DNA from: Elioraea thermophila (ex Habib et al. 2022)
Lineage (GTDB): Bacteria; Pseudomonadota; Alphaproteobacteria; Acetobacterales; Acetobacteraceae
Reading direction: 5' to 3'
Length of the DNA stretch: 64,000 bases
NCBI RefSeq assembly: GCF_003336755.1
Contig: NZ_QMDI01000002.1
Coordinates: 930,001-994,000 of the forward strand
Part shown: piece after piece, positions 1 through 8,300 of the stretch
Numbering within the stretch: position 1 is the first letter of the stretch
How the letters are laid out: every line of letters begins with the position of its first letter
Position numbers and translations under genes: made by a program
Notes under the pieces: model-generated
What the model was told of the DNA's origin: nothing
Databases searched by the model: none
What the model saw: the letters and a program-made list of their open reading frames with translations, nothing else

Positions 1-300
1 GGCGCCGCTGCCAAGATCAGCGATGCCGTTGGCGTTCTCGACGAAACCCGTCTGGTCGGAGACGACCCCGAAGCCCTCGTGGCGCAGCCCGTTCAGCATG
101 TCGATGCAGTGCCGGCCGCCGCCGCGGGGGTCGACCACGATGCCGAAGCCCTCGTCGAGGCCAGGGCCGATCGTGCCCAGATCGCTGATTTGGAACTTGA
201 GGAACCGCCCCTCGAGCACGACGCCGGCTTGGGCGAGCGCGGGGGCGAAAGCGACTGCGACGGCAGAGGCAACGGCGACGCGAAGACGGCGTGGCAGCAC
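1..300 (-). CDS. Secreted protein of unknown function (N-terminal part only)
   Basis: The frame runs leftwards off the window edge, so only the first 100 residues are visible. I chose the GTG at 300 because GAGGGAGA lies about 6 nt upstream. An in-frame ATG at 330 lacks such a site. Residues 1-25 form a classical signal peptide: a basic start (VLPRRLR), an Ala/Val-rich core and a likely cut after ALAQA. The mature part (GVVLEGRFLKF..., then a Gly-rich acidic stretch with a single Cys near residue 68) matches no family I recognise. A good PhoB box with a -10-like sequence lies upstream (443-460), divergent from the phosphatase genes, so I infer a periplasmic or outer-surface protein made in low phosphate. 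Confidence 0.75.
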   Translation of the reverse strand, partial: MLPRRLRVAVASAVAVAFAPALAQAGVVLEGRFLKFQISDLGTIGPGLDEGFGIVVDPRGGGRHCIDMLNGLRHEGFGVVSDQTGFVENANGIADLGSGA

Positions 301-426
301 GGACGATCTCCCTCGTTCAGGCGGCCGCATGAGAAGCAGGCTGCGTGCCATCGCACGCCGAGCGCCGAGAACGCTCCCGCGATCGGCGCGTCGAGGGCGG
401 CGTGCCCGCCTGCCAGCGGCGACGGT

Positions 427-460
427 GTAAAATTTTCCGACAGCGACAGATCGATGACAG
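427..460 (-). promoter_or_regulatory. PhoB box and -10 for the leftward secreted protein gene
   Basis: On the minus strand, CTGTCAT (460-454) is followed by a 4-nt spacer and CTGTCGC (449-443). These are two direct repeats at an 11-bp period, the PHO-box format; the first half-site matches CTGTCAT exactly. TTTTAC (432-427) starts 10 nt further on, where a -10 element is expected in PhoB-activated promoters. Transcription would start near 420, leaving a leader of about 120 nt before the GTG at 300. Confidence 0.6.
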
Positions 461-756
461 AGGCACCGGCGGCAGCGACAAGCATGGTCCGCCTGCCGGC
501 AAGCCACAGCTGACCGCGGCTGTTCGCAATCCAAGATCCCCCACGCGATGCGCGCGCCAGTGCAGTACCGTCGACGAGATGGTGTTCGGCTTCGAAACGA
601 TAGATCGCGGCGACTACTGTCGGAACGGAAGCGAACCAAGTACGATTGTGTGCCGGAGATGCCGATTTGGTCATGAGGACCGATCGCGCGACTGCGACTG
701 GAAGACGAAACGAGGCCGACACGATCCTCGCCTGTCGGTCCGCTTTACACCTGCAT

Positions 757-785
757 TCGTCATTGTTCTTTCATCGAACTGTCGT
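757..785 (+). promoter_or_regulatory. Triple PhoB half-site array upstream of the phosphatase genes
   Basis: TCGTCAT (757-763), CTTTCAT (768-774) and CTGTCGT (779-785) lie at an exact 11-bp period with 4-nt spacers, matching 5, 6 and 6 of 7 positions of CTGTCAT. The array ends 66 bp before the ATG of the first phosphatase gene. A -10-like TCTAGCCT is at 806-813, somewhat far from the box, so the exact start site is unsure. Confidence 0.6.
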
Positions 786-851
786 CATGCGGGCGCGTGA
801 CTCTCTCTAGCCTCAGCGCATCTCGCGAAGGGGGAAGGAAGAGGTCCACGG

Positions 852-3800
852 ATGACGAACGCGTTCATCCCGCTGCCGACGTCGGCGGGGTTCACGGCGC
901 AGCGCCTGTTCACGGTGAACCACGCGGCAACACCCGCCGGCGGAGCCGAGGTCGCCGCCTACGACCCTGTGCTGCGCCTCGCCTTCATCATGGGGCCGAA
1001 CGGGGTCGACATCGTCACCGCCGTCGCCCGCCCGGGCAAGCCGGCAGGCACCATCCTCGCCAGCGTCGACGTCACTCCCTTCGGCGGCAACGCCAATTCC
1101 ATCGCCTTCCACGACGGCCTGCTCGGCATCGCCCTCGCCGGGCCGGACAAGACCCAGCCCGGAACGGTGCTGACGTTCCGCATCGGCGGCGAGGTCGACC
1201 CGGTCGCGGGCTTCCGCCCGACCGTCACGCCGGTCGCCACCTACACGGTCGGCGCCAACCCGGACCAGATCACCTTCACCCCGGACGGCACGAAGCTTCT
1301 GGTCGCCAACGAGGGCGAGCCGAACGGCTACCGCCCGGGCGACGTCGACCCGGAAGGCTCGGTCTCCATCATCGACCTCGCCTCGGGCACCGTGCGCACC
1401 GCCGACTTCACCGCCTTCAACGGCGAGATCGACGCGCTGCGTGCTGCCGGCGTCCGCATCTTCGGCCCCGGTGCGACCGTCGCGCAGGACCTCGAGCCCG
1501 AGTACATCACCGTCTCCGCCGACGGGAAGACGGCCTTCGTCGCGCTGCAGGAGAACAATGCGATCGCCGTGCTCGACATCGAGCAGGCCGCCTTCGTCTC
1601 CATCCTCCCGCTCGGGCTCAAGGACCACTCGCTCCCCGGCAACGGGCTCGATGCCTCCGATCGCGACGGCCCTGGCAACGGCCCGGCGATCAACATCCGC
1701 ACCTGGCCGGTCTTCGGCATGTACCAGCCGGACGGGATCGCCACCTTCACCTTCAACGGAGTAGAGTACATCGCCTCCGCCAACGAGGGCGACGCGCGGG
1801 ATTGGCCGGGCTTCAACGAGGAGGTGCGCGTCGGCGCCGCCTCTTACGTGCTCGATCCCGGCACGTTCCCCAATGCCGCGGTGCTGAAGCAGGCCGCCAA
1901 TCTCGGCCGGCTCACCGTATCCAACGCCACGGGCGATACGAACGGCGACGGGCGCTTCGACCAGATCCACGTCTTCGGCGCCCGCTCGCTCTCCTTCTGG
2001 AGCACGGACGGCACGCTCGTCTGGGACTCGGGGGATGCGATCGAGCAAGCGATCGCCCTGCTCGATCCGAACTGGACACCGCCCACCGCTGCCCAGATCG
2101 GCACGAAGGACGGGCTCGGCGACGACAGCCGCTCCGACAACAAGGGCCCCGAGCCAGAACACCTCACCATCGCCACCATCGGAACCGCCGCTTACGCCTT
2201 CGTCGGGCTCGAGCGGTCGAACGCGGTGGCGGTGTTCCGCATCGGCGACGCGAACGGCGATGGCTTGCCGGACGCGACCCTGCAGGGCGTGATCGCCACC
2301 CCGGGCCACCAGGCGCCGGAGGTGTTCGTCACCGTCCCCGTCTCCTCCAACACCGGCGGCCAGCCGCTGCTGATCGTGCCCTCCGAGGTGTCGAACACCT
2401 CGGCGGTCTATGCGCTGTCGCAGAACTTCACCCTGCAGGTGCTGCACTCCTCCGACCATGAGGCGGGGTTGCAGGCCGTCTCCCGCATGCCGCTGTGGGC
2501 GTCGTTGCACGAGCGGTTCAAGCAGGACTACGCCAATACCATCGTGCTCACTCCGGGCGACCTCTGGATCCCGGGCCCGTTCTACGCCGCCGAGGCCGAC
2601 CCTTCGCTCGAGGTTCCGCTCGAACGCTTCTACACCCAGCTCCTCGGCACGCCGATCAACCTGCCCTCCGGCGCGCAGACCTCGGGCCGGGTGACGATGG
2701 CGGCGATGAACGCCGTCGGCGTCACCGCGGCATCCTTCGGCAACCACGAGTTCGACCTCGGCACCAACCCGATCGCCGGCATCATCCGCCCCTCGGGCCA
2801 GTATCCGGGCGCGCTGTTCCCCTACCTCTCCGCCAATCTCGACTTCTCGGCCGACACGGGGGCGATCGGCGGCAACCTCGCCGCGGCGGTGACCGCGGAC
2901 GGGCAGGAGGCTTCCTCCATCAAGGGGCGGATCGCCGGCACCGCGGTGGTGACGATCGGCGGGGAGAAGATCGGCCTCGTCGGCGCGACGACGCAGCTCC
3001 TCGCCTCCATCTCCTCGCCGGGTGCGGTGCGCGTGATCGGGCCGCAGCAGAACGACATGGCCGCACTCGCCGCCATCCTGCAGCCGAAGATCGACGCGCT
3101 CGCCGAACAGGGCATCAACAAGATCGTGTTGATGTCGCATCTGCAGCAGTACGCGTTCGAGCTCGACCTCGCGACCCGGCTGAAGGGAGTCGACATCGTG
3201 CTCGCCGCCGGCTCGCACGCCCTGTTCGCCGACGACGACGACGTGCTCCGCCCCGGCGACGTGCCGGCCGAAGGCTATCCGGTCCTGCGGTTCAACGCCG
3301 ACGGCGACCCGGTGCTGATCGTCTCGACGCCGAACGAATACGCGTATGTCGGCCGCTTGGTCGTCGAGTTCGATGCCGAGGGCCGCATCGTCACCGACCG
3401 TCTGGCGGACTACGTCTCGGTCAACGGCGCATGGGCGACCACGCCGGAGCGCGTCGCCGAGGCCTGGGGCGTCGCACCGGAAGACCTGTTCGCCTCCGAG
3501 GCCTTCGCGCCAGGCTCCACCGGCCAATTGGTGAAGGACCTCGCCGATGCCGTCGGGGCGGTGATCAACGCCCAGGACGGCAACTGGTTCGGCTTCACCG
3601 ACGTCTTCCTCTCCGGGCGTCGCATCGAGGTGCGCCGGCAGGAGACCAACCTCGGCAACCTCACGGCGGACGCCAACCTCGCAGAGGCGAAGAAGACCGA
3701 CCCGACGGTGATGGTCTCGATCAAGAACGGCGGCGGCATTCGCGACTCGATCGGCGCGGTCGTCGGCACGCCCATCGCCGAGGAGGTGCCGCCGCTCGCC

Positions 3801-5297
3801 AACCCCGACGCCGGCAAACCGGCCGGGGCGGTGAGCCAGCTCGACATCGTCAACGCGCTGCGCTTCAACAACAGCCTCACCCTGCTCACGCTGACCGCGG
3901 ACGGGTTGCGCCAGGTGCTTGAGCACGGCGTCAGCACGCTCACCGCCACCAACACGCCCGGGCAGTTCCCGCAGGTCTCAGGGGTCAATTTCAGCTTCGA
4001 CCTCACCAGGCCCGCCGGGTCGAGGATCCAGAACGCGGTCATCGTGAACGAGGCGGGGGACATCGTCGACGTGCTGGTCCGCGACGGCGAGCTCGTCGGC
4101 GATGCCGGGCGCGAGATCCGCATCGTCACCCTCAACTTCCTCGCCAATGGCGGCGACGGTTATCCCTTCGCCACACTGGGCAAGGACCGGGTCGACCTCG
4201 TCGTCCCCGGCCAGCGCACCGGCGTTGCGACCTTCGCCGACGACGGGACGGAGCAGGACGCGCTCGCCGAGTTCCTCGCCGCCCGTCACGCCACGCCGGA
4301 GACGGCCTACAACGCGCCGAACACGCCGGTGGAGCTCGATATCCGCATCCAGCAGACGGTGTTCCGCCTCGACACCGTCGAACCGGTGCTCGAGTTCGGC
4401 CTGCACCGCACCGCGACGTTCCGCGGCGACGCGGAGACGCTGCGCAACCCGATGACCAACCTCGTCTACACGGCGGAGAAGGTCGCGGGGACGTTCAACA
4501 GCAATGCGGCGGATGACCCGACGGGGGCGTCGCTCGCCCGCTTCCGCGCCGGCGACGGCGACATCACCGTCTCGCGCATCGACTTCGACGGCACGGGCTC
4601 GCTGGGGTCTGACGCAAAGCCGGCGCTGACCATCGACTGGCAGGCGCGCAAGGCGACGGTGGCCGCCGAGACGCGCGGGCAGATCGCCGCGATCGACATC
4701 ACCGCCTTCACCGGCGACGCGCTGACGGTGCTCGATTTCGTGCGCGTCGATGTCGACCTGCGCGATGCCGACCCGCGGCCCGACCTCGCTCGCGTGGTGC
4801 AGATCGACGGCGCCTCGCGCGGCAGCGTCTTCACGGGCGATGCGGCGGATGTCGTCACCATCGGCGTGGCGGCGGCGAACCAGGCGGCACGTGCGACCTT
4901 CCGGGTGGAGACGGGGGCGGGCGATGATCGCGTCGAGTTCGGCGCGGCCGGCACGTTCTCCTTCGGCAAGGGGCCGGCGGCGTCGGATCGTTTCCTCAAC
5001 GCCACGGTGGATCTCGGCGCCGGCGACGACGTGTTCATTATCGCGGGCGGCCGCGCCAGCGTGCGCGGCGGCGAGGGCGACGACGTGATCCGCGTGACTG
5101 AGAATGCCATCGTCACCGCGCTCTACGATGGGCCGCGCGCGGGCTACGAGATCGTGCGCACCGGTGCCGGCGAGTATCGCATCACCGACATCGATCCGAC
5201 GAACGGGGACGAGGGCACCGACCTTTTGTTCGGCGTGCGGCAGGTGAAGTTCGCCGACCAGGTCGTCGCGTTGAACGATCTCCTGTTCCCGATCTGA
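852..5297 (+). CDS. Giant secreted phosphoesterase: beta-propeller (choice-of-anchor I type) + 5'-nucleotidase + beta-roll C-terminus
   Basis: 1481 residues. Residues about 1-520 resemble the choice-of-anchor I beta-propeller (repeats such as PDGTKLLVANEGEPNGY and ITVSADGKTAFVALQENNA). A 5'-nucleotidase/UshA-type metallophosphatase follows: LHSSDHEAG near 527, GNHEFD near 630, MSHLQQ, then GSH. Its substrate-binding domain has LGNLTADANL near 934 and NGGGIRD near 958. The last 300 residues carry Gly/Asp beta-roll repeats (GAGDD, GGEGDD) and a terminal module shared with the next gene. There is no N-terminal signal peptide, so type I secretion through the C-terminus is likely (inference). Expected role: removing phosphate from extracellular nucleotides. 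A three-half-site Pho array lies upstream. ATG 852 follows a purine-rich GGAAGAGG. Confidence 0.88.
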   Translation: MTNAFIPLPTSAGFTAQRLFTVNHAATPAGGAEVAAYDPVLRLAFIMGPNGVDIVTAVARPGKPAGTILASVDVTPFGGNANSIAFHDGLLGIALAGPDKTQPGTVLTFRIGGEVDPVAGFRPTVTPVATYTVGANPDQITFTPDGTKLLVANEGEPNGYRPGDVDPEGSVSIIDLASGTVRTADFTAFNGEIDALRAAGVRIFGPGATVAQDLEPEYITVSADGKTAFVALQENNAIAVLDIEQAAFVSILPLGLKDHSLPGNGLDASDRDGPGNGPAINIRTWPVFGMYQPDGIATFTFNGVEYIASANEGDARDWPGFNEEVRVGAASYVLDPGTFPNAAVLKQAANLGRLTVSNATGDTNGDGRFDQIHVFGARSLSFWSTDGTLVWDSGDAIEQAIALLDPNWTPPTAAQIGTKDGLGDDSRSDNKGPEPEHLTIATIGTAAYAFVGLERSNAVAVFRIGDANGDGLPDATLQGVIATPGHQAPEVFVTVPVSSNTGGQPLLIVPSEVSNTSAVYALSQNFTLQVLHSSDHEAGLQAVSRMPLWASLHERFKQDYANTIVLTPGDLWIPGPFYAAEADPSLEVPLERFYTQLLGTPINLPSGAQTSGRVTMAAMNAVGVTAASFGNHEFDLGTNPIAGIIRPSGQYPGALFPYLSANLDFSADTGAIGGNLAAAVTADGQEASSIKGRIAGTAVVTIGGEKIGLVGATTQLLASISSPGAVRVIGPQQNDMAALAAILQPKIDALAEQGINKIVLMSHLQQYAFELDLATRLKGVDIVLAAGSHALFADDDDVLRPGDVPAEGYPVLRFNADGDPVLIVSTPNEYAYVGRLVVEFDAEGRIVTDRLADYVSVNGAWATTPERVAEAWGVAPEDLFASEAFAPGSTGQLVKDLADAVGAVINAQDGNWFGFTDVFLSGRRIEVRRQETNLGNLTADANLAEAKKTDPTVMVSIKNGGGIRDSIGAVVGTPIAEEVPPLANPDAGKPAGAVSQLDIVNALRFNNSLTLLTLTADGLRQVLEHGVSTLTATNTPGQFPQVSGVNFSFDLTRPAGSRIQNAVIVNEAGDIVDVLVRDGELVGDAGREIRIVTLNFLANGGDGYPFATLGKDRVDLVVPGQRTGVATFADDGTEQDALAEFLAARHATPETAYNAPNTPVELDIRIQQTVFRLDTVEPVLEFGLHRTATFRGDAETLRNPMTNLVYTAEKVAGTFNSNAADDPTGASLARFRAGDGDITVSRIDFDGTGSLGSDAKPALTIDWQARKATVAAETRGQIAAIDITAFTGDALTVLDFVRVDVDLRDADPRPDLARVVQIDGASRGSVFTGDAADVVTIGVAAANQAARATFRVETGAGDDRVEFGAAGTFSFGKGPAASDRFLNATVDLGAGDDVFIIAGGRASVRGGEGDDVIRVTENAIVTALYDGPRAGYEIVRTGAGEYRITDIDPTNGDEGTDLLFGVRQVKFADQVVALNDLLFPI

Positions 5298-5305
5298 CGA
5301 AACCG

Positions 5306-5327
5306 GCGGGGGGCTTCGGCCCCCCGC
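5306..5327 (+). terminator. Strong hairpin between the two hydrolase genes
   Basis: A perfect 9-bp stem (GCGGGGGGC / GCCCCCCGC) closes a TTCG tetraloop directly after the stop codon of the first gene. It is followed by TTCGCTTCG rather than a run of T. It could be a partial terminator or an mRNA-stabilising element that sets the expression ratio of the two genes. Confidence 0.6.
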
Positions 5328-5360
5328 TTCGCTTCGAGAGCCGCGATGAGGGAGTGAGCC

Positions 5361-8300
5361 ATGTCCCGCATGCCGCGCATCAACGAATTCGTCTTCAACC
5401 ACACGGGGATCGACACCCGCGAATACGTCGAGGTGTTCGGCGACCCGAACGCGAGCCTCGCCGACCTCTGGCTCGTGCTCATCGAGGGCGACAGCGGGAC
5501 CACGCTGGGCAACGTCATCTTCCGCACCCAGCTCGGCCTCACCAATGCGGACGGCATCTGGTGGACCGGCTTCCTGCCGCAGGACAGCCTGCAGAACGGC
5601 ACGCAGACGCTCCTGCTCGTGCGCGACTTCACCGGCACGCTGAACCAGGACCTCGACACCGACAACGACGGCGTGCTCGACGCAACCCCGTGGGCCGCGA
5701 TCGTCGACGGCATCGCCGTCAGCGACGGCGGGGCGAACGATCGCACCTACGCGGGGGTGGAGGTGCTCGGCCCCGCCTTCGCCGGCGGCGCCTTCGCGCC
5801 CGGCGGCGCCTCGCGCATCCCGGATGGCGACGGCGCTTGGACGCGCAACGCCTTCAATGGCGAGGGCATCCCGGGCCTGCCCGGCGGGCCGGTCGCCGCG
5901 GGCGAGGCGCGCAACACCCCCGGTGCGCTGAACGCCCCGCCGCCCCCACCGCCGCCCGGCCCCGTCATCACCAGGATCTCCGCCGTGCAGGGCCCGGGCG
6001 ACACCTCGCCGCTCTTGGGCCAGACCGTCACCGTCGAGGCGATCGTCATCGGCGACTTCCAGAACGGCGATGCCGACACCAAGCGCAACCTGGGCGGCTT
6101 CTTCCTGCAGGAGGAGATGGCCGATTGGGATGCCGACCCGCTCACCTCGGAGGGTCTCTTCATCTTCCAGCCTTCCGCCGTCGCGGGTGCCGTCTCGCTC
6201 GGCGATCGCGTTCGCGTCACCGGCACGGTCGAGGAGTTCTTCGGCCTCACCCAGCTCCGCGCTTCCGCCATCACCGTGGTGCAGGCCGGCGCGGTCGAGC
6301 CTGCCGACATCCTCTCCCTCGCCGTGCCCGTCACGCTGCCCACCGCCGGCGTGACGCTGAACCAGAACGGCCGCTTCCAGCCCGACCTCGAGCGCTTCGA
6401 GGGCATGCTGGTGCGCTTTCCGCAGACGCTCACCATCAGCGAGCAGTTCAACCTCGACCGCTTCAACGAGATCCGGCTCTACGCCGGCGAGGAACCGGGC
6501 GAGCGCCCCTTCTCCTTCACCCAGGTGAATGATCCCTCCGTCGCCGGGTTCGAGGCGCACCTGCGCGCGGTCGGCGCCCGCACCATCACCTACGACGACG
6601 GCATCAACGCGCAGAACCTGCCGGTCGACCTGCTCGACGGGTTCGCCCCCTACGCCACCGTCACCGCGCCGCGCATGGGCGACACCATCACCGGGCTCAC
6701 CGGCGTGCTCGACTACCAGTGGGCCGGGGCGGCGGCGTCGGGGTCGACCTGGCGCGTGCGCTCCGTGCTGGATGGGTCGAACGAGTTCACCCGCGGCGTC
6801 AACCCGCGCCCCGACGTGCCCGATGTGGGCGGCACGCTGAAGGTCGCCTCGTTCAACGTGCTCAATTTCTTCACCACGCTGAACACGCCCGGCGCCAGCA
6901 CGGCGATCGGGCTTGCGCCGCGCGGTGCGAATTCGACCGCCGAGTTCGACCGCCAGGCGCAGAAACTCGTCACCACCCTGCTCACCCTCGATGCCGACAT
7001 CATCGGACTGAATGAGCTGGAGAACGACTTCCTCGCGGGCAGCGCGGGCAATGCGCTCGCCTTCCTCGTCGATCTGATGAACGAGACGCTGGGCGAGAAC
7101 CGCTACGCTTGGGTCGATCCTGGCGTGCGCTTCCTGGGCGACGACGCCATCGCCGTCGGCTTCATCTTCGACACCGGCGCGGTGCGCCTCGCCGAGGGCA
7201 CGCGCCCGGCGATCCTGACCGACGCCGTCGTCGCCTCTCTCGATGCCTCGCTGCTCGCGCGCTCCACCATCGGCCGCATCTTCGACGGGCCCGACACCTC
7301 GCGCGCCGTGCTTGCGGTCACCTTCGAGGAGATCGCCTCGGGCGAAACCTTCACCGCGGCGATCAACCACTTCAAGTCGAAATCCGGCACCGGCACGGGG
7401 GCGGACGCCGATCGGCTCGACGGCCAGGGCAACTGGGTCAACCAGCGCCTGCTCGCCGCCGAGGCGCTGAACCTCTGGCTCGCCACCAACCCGACCGGTT
7501 CGACCGACCCCGACAAGCTGATCCTCGGCGACCTCAATGCCTACATGCGCGAGGACCCGATCCGCTTCCTGCTCGACCGGGGCTGGATCAATCCGCTGTT
7601 CGACGCACCGAAGGCCTATTCCTTCGTGTTCGACGGGCAGAAGGGCAGCCTGGACCACATGCTGCTCTCGCCCTCCCTGTTCGGGCAGATGACCGGCATC
7701 GCGGATTGGCACATCAACGCCGACGAGGCGGATGCGCTTGACTACAACCTCGATTTCGGCCGGCTTCCCACCTACTTCGACGGCATGGTGCCCTGGCGCA
7801 CCTCCGACCACGACCCGCTCCTGCTCGGGCTTCGTCTTGCTCCCGCACCGTTCCCCAACGCCGTCTCCTCGGGCGACGTGGATCAGGACAGCGCGGTGCT
7901 CTGGGCCCTCGTTCCCGTGCGCGGGGCCGTGCGCGTCGAGTGGTCGACGGATCCGACCTTCGCCACGCTTGCCGGTTCCGCCACCGTCACCGTCACCGAC
8001 CCCACCCTGCCGGTGAAGGTGCTCGCCAAAGGGCTCGAGGCCGGCACGCGCTACCACTACCGCTTCATCGACTCGCTCGGGCGGATGGAGGAAGGAACCT
8101 TCGCCACCGCGCACGCGCTCGGCGTCAACGCGGGGTTCCGCTTCGGCGTCTCGGGCGATTGGCGGGGCGAACTCGCTCCCTTCCCGGCGATCGCCAATGC
8201 CGCGGCACGTGACCTCGACCTCTTCGTCAAGCTCGGCGACACGATCTACGCCGACTACGCCACCCCCCTCGTGCCGAAGCCGCAGGCCGAGACCCTCGCC

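Larger units (their letters stand above)
301..851. other. Divergent regulatory intergenic region
   Basis: About 550 bp without a convincing gene. Open frames here lack ribosome sites and show no protein-like sequence. It holds two oppositely oriented PhoB-type boxes, one for each flanking gene. The stretch 420-800 is clearly richer in A+T than the neighbouring coding DNA. Confidence 0.6.

Noticed and set aside
345-800. Possible genes of about 150 to 210 codons in the region before the first phosphatase
   Set aside because: No ribosome sites, no protein-like composition, and the area carries two regulatory boxes and higher A+T, as expected of an intergenic region.
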